56,037 bases of DNA from Aquabacterium parvum (GTDB lineage: Bacteria > Pseudomonadota > Gammaproteobacteria > Burkholderiales > Burkholderiaceae_C), in contig NZ_LFRI01000330.1 in NCBI RefSeq assembly GCF_001447195.1, positions 1 through 56,037 on the forward strand. The letters run 5' to 3'. Numbering within the stretch: the stretch's first letter is position 1; every line of letters begins with the position of its first letter. The notes beneath the pieces are model-generated. The model was not told the DNA's origin. It saw nothing but the letters and a program-made list of their open reading frames with translations, and ran no database searches. A program made the position numbers and the translations under genes. Below, one piece after another: positions 34,945-43,600 of this stretch.

Positions 34945-36198
34945 TCAGTTGCTCAGCAAGTCAAGCAGGCTGCGCGCCACGACCTTGGTGGCCTTGCGCA
35001 GATCGTCCAGCACGAGGTGCTCGTCGGCGCGCTTGGCGTTCGACTCGCGCACCGTGCGCGGCCCGGCGCCATAGATCACGGCGGGGATGCCTTGGGCGCA
35101 GTACAGCCGCACGTCGGTGTAGAGCGGGGTGCCCTTGGTGGGCAGGGGCTCGCCGAAGATGGCTTCGCCATGCTTTTGCAGCGCGCTGACCAGCGGGGCG
35201 TTGCCCGGCAGCGGTTGCAGCGAATGCGCCAGCAGCAGGCGCTTGATGTCGACGCGGATGCCGGGGAAGCTGGCCGCGGCGTCGGCGATCACGCGGCGGA
35301 TGTCGGCCTCGACCACCACCGGGTCTTCTTCGGGGATCATGCGGCGATCGAGCTTGAGCACCACTTTGCCAGGCACGACGTTGGTGTTGGTGCCGCCTTC
35401 GATGCGGCCGACGTTCAGGTAGGGGTGCGTGATGCCTGGCACCGTGGAGGTGACCTGTTTGTAGAGCGTGTTCTGCTCGTAGAGCGCGTTGAGGATGCGC
35501 ACCGCGCCCTGCAGGGCATCGACCCCGGTGTGGGGGATGGCGGCGTGGGCCATCTCGCCATGCACGGTGACTTCCATCTGCAGGCAGCCGTTGTGGGCGG
35601 TCACCACCTCGTGGCTGAAGCCGGCTGCGATCAGCAGGTCAGGCTTGGTCAAGCCTTGCTTGAGCAGCCAGCCGGGTCCCAGTTCACCCCCGAACTCTTC
35701 GTCGTAGGTGAAGTGCAGTTCAACCCCACCTTGGGGCTGTGCCTGTCCCTTGGCGACCAAGGCGTCCAGCGCTCGCAAGGCGAAGGTGAAGGTGGCGAAG
35801 TCGCTCTTGCTCACGGCGGAGGCGCGGCCGTAGAGCTTGCCGTCGACCACTTCGCCGCCGTAGGGGTCGTGCGTCCAGCCTTCGCCAGGAGGCACGACGT
35901 CGCCGTGGGCATTGAGCGCCACGGTGCGGCCGCTGTCGCTGTAGCGACGGCGCACGATCAGGTTGGTGAGGCTTTGCAGACCGTAAGCGTGCACTTCGTC
36001 GGCTGGAACGGGGTGTGACTCAGCCTGGTAGCCGAAGCCGGCGAGCAACTGCGCCGTGCGTTCGGCATGCGGTGCGTTGTTGCCGGGTGGTGTGTCGGTG
36101 GGCACCTGCACGAGGGCCTGCAGGAAGCGCACCTCTTCGTCGAAGTGGGCATCGACCCAGGCGTCGAGGGCGTCGTAGGTGGAGGTGGCGGTGGTCAT
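34945..36198 (-). CDS. M20-family metallohydrolase (ArgE/DapE-like)
   Basis: A 417-residue amidohydrolase-type peptidase. His98/Asp100 in LNAHGDVV, the Glu pair in FTYDEEFGGE (about residues 167-168), and a late His in NAKRADEHL fit the M20 dinuclear zinc site. In the usual G-R-G-x-x-D-x-K bridging-aspartate motif this protein reads GRASAVSKSD (124-133), with Val at the expected Asp position. It lies 58 bp downstream of the UraD-allantoate amidohydrolase gene on the same strand and so probably belongs to the purine-degradation operon. It may act on a late ureide or N-carbamoyl/N-acyl amino acid. The exact substrate is unknown. Confidence 0.85.
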   Translation of the reverse strand: MTTATSTYDALDAWVDAHFDEEVRFLQALVQVPTDTPPGNNAPHAERTAQLLAGFGYQAESHPVPADEVHAYGLQSLTNLIVRRRYSDSGRTVALNAHGDVVPPGEGWTHDPYGGEVVDGKLYGRASAVSKSDFATFTFALRALDALVAKGQAQPQGGVELHFTYDEEFGGELGPGWLLKQGLTKPDLLIAAGFSHEVVTAHNGCLQMEVTVHGEMAHAAIPHTGVDALQGAVRILNALYEQNTLYKQVTSTVPGITHPYLNVGRIEGGTNTNVVPGKVVLKLDRRMIPEEDPVVVEADIRRVIADAAASFPGIRVDIKRLLLAHSLQPLPGNAPLVSALQKHGEAIFGEPLPTKGTPLYTDVRLYCAQGIPAVIYGAGPRTVRESNAKRADEHLVLDDLRKATKVVARSLLDLLSN

Positions 36199-36256
36199 GC
36201 GCGGCAGGTCTGCGGTCGATCGGATGGGGTGAGCCTGGGGGACGTTTGCAAAGCGC

Positions 36257-38065
36257 TCAAAGCGCGTCCAACAGGTTCATGAAGGCGGTGACGGCGCGCT
36301 GGGCGTCGTCGTTGGTGATGGTTTCCAGCGGGTTGTGGCTGATGCCGGCGTTGCCGCCCCGCACGAAGAGCATGGCTTGCGGCAGCGCCTGGTGCAGCTT
36401 CATGGCGTCGTGGCCTGCGCCGCTGAGCAAGCGGAAGGCGGGCAGGCCCATCTGCGTGACGGCGTGTTCCCAGCGGGCTTGCCAGGCGGCGTCGGATGGG
36501 GCAGCGGCCACCGTGAGGTGCAGGTCGCCGCGGATGTGCACCCCACGGCGCTGGGCGACTTCATCGATGCGTGCCAGCACGTCTGCAGCCAGCGCGTCAC
36601 GCTGGGCATCGGTGGGCGCGCGAAGGTCGAGCGTGAACTGGCAGCGACCGGGCACGACGTTGATGGAGCCTTGCGGCACGCTGAGAACGCCGACGGTGCC
36701 CACCGACGAGCCGGCTGGCGAGTTGGCGTCTTGCCGGGCGCGGGCTTCGACGGCCAGGATGACCTCTGCAACGGCGGCGGCGGCGTCTTGCCGCATGGGC
36801 ATGGGCGTGGTGCCGGCATGGCAGGCGGTGCCGACGGCCTCGCAGCTGAAGCGTTTGGCGCCGTTGATGGAGGTGACGATGCCCAGCGGCGTGTCGAGCC
36901 CGTCGAGCACGGGGCCTTGTTCGATGTGCACCTCGACGAAGCCGAGGTAGCGAGACGGGTCGCGTTGGAGCGCCTGGATGTCTTTCAACTCACCACTCAG
37001 CCCGGCGGCGCGCATCGCCTGCTTGACCGTGATGCCGTCGGCGTCGGCCAACTCGAGCCAGTCTGGGTTGAAGTCGCCAACCAGGGCCGAAGAGCCCAGG
37101 AAGGTGGCTCGGTAGCGCTGGCCTTCTTCTTCGGCGAAGCCGACCACTTCGATGCCGTGCTTGAGGCGTCGGCCTTGCGCGTGCAACGCGCGCACGCAGG
37201 CCATGGGCACGAAGATGCCGAGCCGCCCGTCGTGCCGACCACCGTTGCGCACGGTGTCGTAGTGCGAGCCGGTCAACAGCATGGGCGCGGCCAGGTCGCT
37301 GCCATGAAAGCGACCCACCACGTTGCCCACCGCGTCGCGCGAGACTTCATCGAAGCCGCAGGCGCGCATCCAGGCCATCAGCTGGATGGCGCAGGCCTGG
37401 TGGGCCTCGCTCAGGTAGGTGACGGTCAGGGGCGGTTGATCGTCCAGGCCGTTGTCCAGGCCGGCGCCCTCGGTGTGGGCGGCCAGGGCTTCGGCCCATT
37501 GCAGGATCAGGTCACCCTCGGCGGGCGTGAAGCCGAACTTGTCGTTCAGGCGGATCTCGGCGATGCGGTGGATGTTGCGCAGGCACTCGGCCAGCTCGAA
37601 GCCGGCGCTGTTGTTCAGGCGGCGAGCGAAGGTGCGGATGATCTCGGCGCGGGGCAGGCCTCGGCCATGCGGGCCGCGCACGGCCAGGATGAAGGGCCAG
37701 CCGAAGCGGGCGTTGTAGTCGGCGTTGAGCTGCTGAAGCTGTGCGAACTCTTCGGGGGTGCAGTGCGTCAGGCCTGCCTTGCTCTGCTCGTTCGTGGACT
37801 CGGCCGTGAGCTGGCCCGCCACAGCGGCCTTGCCCGCGAGCTCGGGGTGGGCGCGAATCAGTGCGAGCTGGGCGTCTTGCGTGGCGGTGCGCACCACCTG
37901 CGCGAGCTCGTGCTTGAGCTGGTCGAGGCTGGCGAAGCCGCCGGCGGGCTTGCGTGCCCAGGCCTCGGCTGCGATCCACGGTGAGTGCTCGTAGATGCCG
38001 TCAAGCAGGGCCACGAAGCCGGCCTGGTCGGCGGCGTTGATCTGGGCGAGGGTGAGCGCGGGCAT
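36257..38065 (-). CDS. Fusion: OHCU decarboxylase (UraD) and allantoate amidohydrolase
   Basis: A 602-residue bifunctional enzyme. Residues 1 to about 185 are UraD, which decarboxylates OHCU to S-allantoin: RAHPELAGKAAVAGQLTAESTNEQSKAGL and FGWPFILAVRG are diagnostic. Residues about 195-602 are an M20-type allantoate amidohydrolase/N-carbamoylase (AllC/HyuC). Metal ligands are visible in LLTGSHYDTV, GGRHDGRLGI, GFAEEEGQR and, at the end, ISHNPLE; ACHAGTTPMPMRQDA carries the substrate histidine. The two steps flank the allantoinase reaction supplied by the upstream puuE, so the fusion covers steps on either side of PuuE. Confidence 0.92.
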   Translation of the reverse strand: MPALTLAQINAADQAGFVALLDGIYEHSPWIAAEAWARKPAGGFASLDQLKHELAQVVRTATQDAQLALIRAHPELAGKAAVAGQLTAESTNEQSKAGLTHCTPEEFAQLQQLNADYNARFGWPFILAVRGPHGRGLPRAEIIRTFARRLNNSAGFELAECLRNIHRIAEIRLNDKFGFTPAEGDLILQWAEALAAHTEGAGLDNGLDDQPPLTVTYLSEAHQACAIQLMAWMRACGFDEVSRDAVGNVVGRFHGSDLAAPMLLTGSHYDTVRNGGRHDGRLGIFVPMACVRALHAQGRRLKHGIEVVGFAEEEGQRYRATFLGSSALVGDFNPDWLELADADGITVKQAMRAAGLSGELKDIQALQRDPSRYLGFVEVHIEQGPVLDGLDTPLGIVTSINGAKRFSCEAVGTACHAGTTPMPMRQDAAAAVAEVILAVEARARQDANSPAGSSVGTVGVLSVPQGSINVVPGRCQFTLDLRAPTDAQRDALAADVLARIDEVAQRRGVHIRGDLHLTVAAAPSDAAWQARWEHAVTQMGLPAFRLLSGAGHDAMKLHQALPQAMLFVRGGNAGISHNPLETITNDDAQRAVTAFMNLLDAL

Positions 38066-38120
38066 GGAGGTGGCGTCGGGGCGGTCGGAGGCGGGTGTGT
38101 TCAGGCGAGTTCAGCCCATC

Positions 38121-39086
38121 TCAAGCGATGGGCGCGGGGTGCGTGGCGCGCCAGTGGCGGGCGATGTCGATGCGGCGGCAGACCCACACGTGCTCGTGGA
38201 CCTGGATGTGATCGAGGAACTTCTGCAGCGCGCGCATGCGCCCCGGGCGTCCCAGCAGGCGGCAGTGCATGCCGATGCTCAGCATCTTGGGACGGTCCAG
38301 GCCGTTGGGGTCGCCTTCGGCGTAGAGCACGTCGAAGGCGTCGCGCAGGTAGGTGAAGAAGTCTTCGCCCTGCGAGAAGCCCTGGGGCAGGCAAAAGCGC
38401 ATGTCGTTCGTGTCCATGGCGTAGGGCACGATGAGCTGCTGCACGACCTCGCCATTGGACTTGGTGACGGGCATCCAGAAGGGCAGGTCGTCGCCGTAGT
38501 GGTCGCTGTCGTACTCGAAGCCCCCGAAGTCGGCCACCAGGCGGTGCGTGTTGGGGCTGTCGCGGCCGGTGTACCAGCCCAGCGGGCGCTCGCCGGTCAG
38601 CTCTTCGATGATGCGCATGCCTTCCAGCATGTGCGCGCGCTCGGTGGCCTCGTCGACCTGCTGGTAGCTGATCCAGCGCCAGCCGTGGCAGGCGATCTCG
38701 TGGCCCAGGTCCTTGAAGGCCTGGGTGAGCTCAGGGTGGCGCTGCAAGGCCATGCTCACGCCGAAGATGGTCAGCGGCAGCCCGCGTTGCTCGAACTCGC
38801 GCAGCAGCCGCCACACGCCTGCGCGCGAGCCGTACTCGTAGATCGACTCCATGCTCATGTGCCGATCGGGGTAGGCCGGCGGGTTGAACATTTCGCTCAG
38901 GAACTGTTCGCTGCCGGCATCGCCATGCAGCACGCAGTTCTCGCCGCCTTCTTCGTAGTTCAGCACGAACTGCACAGCGATGCGCGCGCCACCGGGCCAG
39001 CGGGCGTGCGGCGGGTTGCGGCCGTGGCCGATGAGGTCGCGGGGGTAGGGGCTCGACATCGTGGTGGGTGGTGTCGTTTCAGGCAT
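38121..39086 (-). CDS. puuE: Allantoinase PuuE (polysaccharide-deacetylase fold)
   Basis: Hydrolyses allantoin to allantoate without the metal centre of classical allantoinase. The 321-residue protein shows the PuuE-specific blocks YPRDLIGHGRNPPHARWPGGARIAVQFVLNYEEGGEN, LGHEIACHGWRWISYQ, GWYTGRDSPNTHRLV and GFEYDSDHYGDDLPFW. The start is taken at ATG 39086; an ATG nine codons later (39059) is also possible. It lies 6 bp after the GntR regulator gene in the same direction, so the two are co-transcribed. Confidence 0.95.
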   Translation of the reverse strand: MPETTPPTTMSSPYPRDLIGHGRNPPHARWPGGARIAVQFVLNYEEGGENCVLHGDAGSEQFLSEMFNPPAYPDRHMSMESIYEYGSRAGVWRLLREFEQRGLPLTIFGVSMALQRHPELTQAFKDLGHEIACHGWRWISYQQVDEATERAHMLEGMRIIEELTGERPLGWYTGRDSPNTHRLVADFGGFEYDSDHYGDDLPFWMPVTKSNGEVVQQLIVPYAMDTNDMRFCLPQGFSQGEDFFTYLRDAFDVLYAEGDPNGLDRPKMLSIGMHCRLLGRPGRMRALQKFLDHIQVHEHVWVCRRIDIARHWRATHPAPIA

Positions 39087-39092
39087 GGGCGC

Positions 39093-39917
39093 TCAGCTCT
39101 GGCGTCGGGCGATCAGCGGAGGGATGTGCGGCGCGCGCGGGCGCTCGGTGAGTTGGTGCTCCACCGTCATCAGGTGGTCGTCGACCAGGGCGGCGGCGGT
39201 GTCGGCGTCGCGGGCCTCGATGGCCTTGAGGATGGCGATGTGCTCGGCGTGCGAGGTCTCGGCGTCGTCCGACGACTGGTACATCAGCGTGATCAGCGAG
39301 CAGCGCGAGACCAGCTCCTGCATCAGGTTGACGAGGACCTGGTTGCCGAGCACGCGGGCCAGCTCGACGTGGAAGTCGAACAGCAACTGCGTGCGCGCCT
39401 GCACGTCGATGCGCTTGACAGCGTCGCCTTCGGCCTTGAGGTGGGCCTTGAGTGTGCGCAACTGAGCGGGGCGGATGCTGGCCACCAGCTCTCGCATCAT
39501 CTGGCCCTCGACCATGCGGCGCACAGCGAAAACTTCGCGCGCCTCGGTGATGGAGGGCGCGGCCACGAAAGCGCCGCGGGCGGGCTCCAGGCGCACCAGC
39601 TTGAGTTCGGACAAGCGGTTGAAAGCCTGCCTCACGATGGTGCGCGAGACGCCAAAGCGGTCGGCGATCTTCTGCTCGACGAGCTTTTCGCCGGGCAGCA
39701 GGCGGTGCTCGACGATGGCCCGCGTCACGGCCAGCACGATGTGTTCGGTGCTGCTGGTGTTGGTGTCCTCGCCCGAGACCTCTTCGGGTGGCATGGGAAT
39801 CGCATCTGCATCGGCCTTGGCCAGTGGCGGCCTGCGGGTGACCGGTGCAGGGGCGGGTTGCTCAACCTCGGGTGCGGGGCGAACGGCGGATCGGGACGGC
39901 TTGCGTGCTGCGCTCAT
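39093..39917 (-). CDS. GntR-family (FCD) transcriptional regulator of the purine locus
   Basis: A 274-residue regulator. After a 60-residue Pro/Ala-rich N-terminus comes a winged helix (RAIVEHRLLPGEKLVEQKIADRFGVSRTIVRQAFNRLSELKLVRLEPARGAFVA), then an FCD ligand domain with the metal-binding D/H pattern (FDFHVELARVLGN, AEHIAILKAIEARDADTAAALVDDHL). It heads the minus-strand purine genes and is divergent from hiuH-puuD, so it can govern both arms from the shared 69-bp region. A TGTATACA palindrome lies 11 bp upstream of its ATG at 39917. Confidence 0.92.
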   Translation of the reverse strand: MSAARKPSRSAVRPAPEVEQPAPAPVTRRPPLAKADADAIPMPPEEVSGEDTNTSSTEHIVLAVTRAIVEHRLLPGEKLVEQKIADRFGVSRTIVRQAFNRLSELKLVRLEPARGAFVAAPSITEAREVFAVRRMVEGQMMRELVASIRPAQLRTLKAHLKAEGDAVKRIDVQARTQLLFDFHVELARVLGNQVLVNLMQELVSRCSLITLMYQSSDDAETSHAEHIAILKAIEARDADTAAALVDDHLMTVEHQLTERPRAPHIPPLIARRQS

Positions 39918-39928
39918 CGTGGTTAAAG

Positions 39929-39936
39929 TGTATACA
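39929..39936. promoter_or_regulatory. Candidate operator for the GntR regulator
   Basis: TGTATACA is a perfect 8-bp palindrome in an AT-rich stretch between the gntR and hiuH starts. Many FCD-type GntR regulators bind such T-G-T-A-T-A-C-A cores. Its place in the divergent gap favours autoregulation and control of hiuH-puuD. Confidence 0.55.
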
Positions 39937-39986
39937 GTTTTTGTTTTGGGGCACAAGCCCTTTCGATCTCTTCGCTTCCTTGCATC

Positions 39987-40382
<396 letters not shown>

Positions 40383-40392
40383 AGGGCAGGGC

Positions 40393-41634
40393 ATGGACTT
40401 CTCTCCGATCTTGGCTTACGCGCTGGACTGGGCCAACCTGCTGCTGCGCTGGGCGCACGTCATCACGGCGATCGCCTGGGTGGGCTCGTCCTTCTACTTC
40501 GTGTGGCTGGACAACACCCTCACCAAGCCGCAAGACGCGGCCTTGCGCGACAAGGGCGTGGGCGGCGAGCTGTGGGCCGTGCACGGCGGCGGCTTCTACA
40601 ACCCGCAGAAGTACCTGGGCGCGCCCCCGAAGTTGCCCGAGAACCTGCACTGGTTCTACTGGGAGAGCTACTCCACCTGGCTGACCGGCTTTGCGTTGTT
40701 CACGGTGCTGTACCTGTTCAACGCTGGCACCTTCCTGATCGACCAGAGCGTGCACCACTGGAGCCCCGTGGCTGCCGTGCATGCCGCGCTGGGCTTCCTG
40801 GCTGGCTTCTGGCTGATCTACGACGTGATCTGCCGGACCCTCGGGCGTGGCCCCAATGGCGACAAGGTGGTGGGCGCTGCGGTGTTCGTGGTCGTGGTGT
40901 TCGCCTCGTGGCTGGCTTGCCAGCTGTTCGCGGGGCGCGCTGCCTTCCTGCTGGTGGGGGCCATGATGGCCACGGCCATGAGCGCCAACGTGTTTTTCTG
41001 GATCATTCCCGGGCAGCGCAAGGTGGTGGCCGCCATGCGGGCGGGTGAGCCGGTGGACCCGGTTCACGGCCAGCGCGGCAAGCAGCGCAGCGTGCACAAC
41101 ACCTACTTCACCCTGCCGGTGCTGTTCGCCATGCTCAGCAACCACTATGGCTGGGCCTATTCGCACGAGCACAACTGGTTGGTGCTGGTGTTGATCATGC
41201 TGGCCGGTGCCCTGGTGCGGCAGTTCTTCGTGGCCCGGCACAAGACCGAAGTGGCCGGCACCCGGGCCCCCAGGGGTTGGGCGGTGGCCGGGGTGACCGT
41301 GTTGCTGGCTGTGGCCATCTGGCTGGCGCCCAAGCCTGTGCCGGTGAGCGCGGCCCCCGCCGGCGTCACCCCGGCGGCCGAGACAGCCGCCTCGTTGCGC
41401 CCACAGGTCGAGTCCATCATCGCCCAGCGCTGCGCGCTCTGCCACAACGCCAACCTGGCCAACAAGGGCGTTGCCCTGCACACGCCCGAGCTCATCACCC
41501 AGAACGCTCAGGCCATCTACCAACAGGTGGTGGTGCTCAAGGCCATGCCGATGAACAACGCCACGCAGATCACTGACGCGGAACGTGACCTGATCGGTCG
41601 CTGGTTCAAGCTCCAGGGCCAGCCCCAGCCCTGA
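40393..41634 (+). CDS. puuD: Urate hydroxylase PuuD (membrane, with cytochrome c domain)
   Basis: Oxidises urate to 5-hydroxyisourate and passes electrons to a C-terminal c-type heme instead of oxygen. The 413-residue protein begins with a helix-rich membrane domain (about eight segments, DUF989-like: LLLRWAHVITAIAWVGSSFYFVWLD, GGFYNPQKYLG, LHWFYWESYSTWLTGF). It ends in a cytochrome c with CALCH at 347-351 and a likely Met ligand in KAMPMNN. The ATG at 40393 follows AGGGC. Electrons would enter the respiratory chain. Confidence 0.96.
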   Translation: MDFSPILAYALDWANLLLRWAHVITAIAWVGSSFYFVWLDNTLTKPQDAALRDKGVGGELWAVHGGGFYNPQKYLGAPPKLPENLHWFYWESYSTWLTGFALFTVLYLFNAGTFLIDQSVHHWSPVAAVHAALGFLAGFWLIYDVICRTLGRGPNGDKVVGAAVFVVVVFASWLACQLFAGRAAFLLVGAMMATAMSANVFFWIIPGQRKVVAAMRAGEPVDPVHGQRGKQRSVHNTYFTLPVLFAMLSNHYGWAYSHEHNWLVLVLIMLAGALVRQFFVARHKTEVAGTRAPRGWAVAGVTVLLAVAIWLAPKPVPVSAAPAGVTPAAETAASLRPQVESIIAQRCALCHNANLANKGVALHTPELITQNAQAIYQQVVVLKAMPMNNATQITDAERDLIGRWFKLQGQPQP

Positions 41635-41693
41635 GTGACCTGATCCGCCGCTATCCTCGCTGCCGTGCCGAACACGACAGACGAGGAGACGAG

Positions 41694-42929
41694 ATGACCG
41701 CTGAAACGAAGGCCTGGTGGCAGCGCCCCTGGCAACAAGGGGCCAGGCTGGGCCTGTGGCTGGGCGTGGCCGGTGTGCTGGGCCTGGCCAGCCAGGGTGC
41801 GCAGGCCCTGCCGCCGCAGCTGTTCAAGCCCGAGTGGGTGTTGCCCACGGCGCCGGTGAGCGGCCCCAAGTCGGGACAGGCGCCCGCCCGCGAGGCTTTG
41901 CCTGCCGCCCCCCGAGACCTCTCAGCCGTGCGATACGAGTGGGATGGCCGCCGCTGGTCGCTGGAAGACTTTCATGCACGCGGCTCGGTCAAGGCCCTGT
42001 TGGTGCTGCAAGACGGCAAGGTGGTCTACGAGCACCACCGCTGGCCCAACGGCCCGACCACGCTGCACCAGTCCTGGTCGATGATGAAGCAGGTGCTATC
42101 GGCCCTGGTGGGCCTGGCCATCCAGCAAGGACGCATCGCCTCGGTCGACGACCCGATGGACCGCTACGCCCCGGCGTTGGCCGCCAATGGCTTCAAGGGT
42201 GTGACCTTCAAGCAGGCGCTGATGATGAGCGCTGGCGTGCGCTATGTGGAAGAGGTCGACCGCGTGGCGATGTTCATGCAGGTCATCGCCAACCGCTTCA
42301 CGGGCGGTCTGGCGGGCCACACCCTGGACCAGAAGGTGACCGAGCCCGCGCTGACCCGGGCCTTCGAGCCCGGCAGCAAGTACGAGTACGCCAGCATCGT
42401 GTCGCAGGCCATCGCGATGGCACTGGAGGGGGCGCAGGGCCAGCCGCTGCACCAAATTCTCAGCCGCGACATCTGGACCCCGCTGGGCATGCCCGACGAT
42501 GCACGCATCCTGACCGACGCCCAGGGCCGAGACTTTGCGCTGTGCTGCCTTTACGCCACGGCGCGCAGCTACGCGGTGTTCGGCCAATGGTTCCTGCAAG
42601 ACGGTGCCTGGCGCGGCCAGCAGTTGCTCAACGCCCAGTGGGTGCAGGACGCGACGCGAGCCAGCGAGGGCAAATCATGGCGCTCCACGCAAGTGCCCCG
42701 CAAGGTCAAGACGCAGGAGCTGATGGGCTTTGGCTACCACTGGTGGCCGTTGGAAGGCGGTCGAGGAGACTTCATCGCCTTGGGCATCCAGGGGCAGATG
42801 ATCCACGTCTCGCCCCAGCAGGGCGTGGTGGTCGTGCGCTTGAGCAACGATTACGTCGATGGCTATCACGGCGAAGAGGGCGTGGCCATGGCCCGTGCCG
42901 TGGCCGACTTCCTCAAGCCGCTGCGCTGA
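41694..42929 (+). CDS. Secreted serine hydrolase, beta-lactamase class C fold
   Basis: A 411-residue protein. After a basic N-terminus a hydrophobic segment (LGLWLGVAGVLGLASQGAQA) gives a signal peptide cleaved near AQA/LPP. The catalytic S-x-x-K is SMMK in LHQSWSMMKQVLSALVGLAI, and Tyr in KYEYAS matches the YxN position. The GIQGQ near the C-terminus is where KTG/HxG lies. Overall it resembles 6-aminohexanoate-dimer hydrolase and related esterases more than true beta-lactamases. The ATG at 41694 has GAGGAGA upstream. Its substrate is unknown; the purine genes beside it may be coincidental. Confidence 0.85.
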   Translation: MTAETKAWWQRPWQQGARLGLWLGVAGVLGLASQGAQALPPQLFKPEWVLPTAPVSGPKSGQAPAREALPAAPRDLSAVRYEWDGRRWSLEDFHARGSVKALLVLQDGKVVYEHHRWPNGPTTLHQSWSMMKQVLSALVGLAIQQGRIASVDDPMDRYAPALAANGFKGVTFKQALMMSAGVRYVEEVDRVAMFMQVIANRFTGGLAGHTLDQKVTEPALTRAFEPGSKYEYASIVSQAIAMALEGAQGQPLHQILSRDIWTPLGMPDDARILTDAQGRDFALCCLYATARSYAVFGQWFLQDGAWRGQQLLNAQWVQDATRASEGKSWRSTQVPRKVKTQELMGFGYHWWPLEGGRGDFIALGIQGQMIHVSPQQGVVVVRLSNDYVDGYHGEEGVAMARAVADFLKPLR

Positions 42930-42961
42930 GCCCACGCTGATCCTCCGCACACGTCCGCCGC

Positions 42962-43429
42962 TCAAAGCGGCAAGGCGGTGCGGTCCACCACGCGCCTGAG
43001 CACGAAGCTGGTGTGCACGCCCGTCACGCCCTTGATCTGCGTGATGCGGTTGAGCAGCAGGTGCTGGTAGGCGTCCATGTCGCGCACCACCACCTTGAGC
43101 TGGTAGTCGGCCGACTGGCCGGTGATGAGCAGGCACTCCAGCACCTCGGGGATGTCGCGGATGACTGCTTCGAGCGCTTGAAAGCGCTCGGGCGTGTGCT
43201 TGTCCATCGAGATGCCGATGAGCGCCATCAGCGACAGGCCGAGCTTGCGCGCGTCCAGCAGCGCGCGATAGCCAGCGATCACGCCTGATTCTTCGAGCAT
43301 GCGCACGCGGCGCAGGCAGGGCGAAGGCGACAGGCCGATGCGGTCGGCCAGGTCCTGGTTGCTGATGCGGCCGTCTTCCTGCAAGACGGCGAGGATCTGC
43401 TTGTCATGCTTGTCCAGGGTGTGTTCCAT
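42962..43429 (-). CDS. Lrp/AsnC-family transcriptional regulator
   Basis: A 155-residue regulator: an N-terminal AsnC helix-turn-helix ([52 protein letters not shown]), then a RAM ligand-binding domain ([29 protein letters not shown]). The start is the ATG at 43429; the frame is open upstream but only antisense to leuA. It is divergent from leuA, with 171 bp between the starts that hold an inverted repeat. Control of leucine synthesis in response to an amino acid is likely. Confidence 0.93.
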   Translation of the reverse strand: MEHTLDKHDKQILAVLQEDGRISNQDLADRIGLSPSPCLRRVRMLEESGVIAGYRALLDARKLGLSLMALIGISMDKHTPERFQALEAVIRDIPEVLECLLITGQSADYQLKVVVRDMDAYQHLLLNRITQIKGVTGVHTSFVLRRVVDRTALPL

Positions 43430-43447
43430 GGCGTGATTTTGGTTGTG

Positions 43448-43465
43448 TTGGCAATATTCTGCCAA
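43448..43465. promoter_or_regulatory. Inverted repeat, candidate Lrp-type operator
   Basis: TTGGCA (43448-43453), 6 bp of AT-rich spacer, TGCCAA (43460-43465). A further TTGGCA half-site occurs at 43489-43494. It is in the divergent gap between the Lrp gene and leuA. Confidence 0.55.
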
Positions 43466-43600
43466 ACATGGTGGCATGCGTGCATGAATTTGGCAGCCTC
43501 TGCGGCAAGTGGCGCCATAAGATTCGCTCATCGGTCGCGGCAGATCGCCGAACGCACAAGCCGCACAGACCCAGAACCCAACCTCCACAAGAGACGCCCC

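Noticed and set aside
36335..37984. A 549-codon plus-strand frame opposite the UraD-amidohydrolase fusion
   Set aside because: A shadow of the real gene; low-complexity product without motifs.
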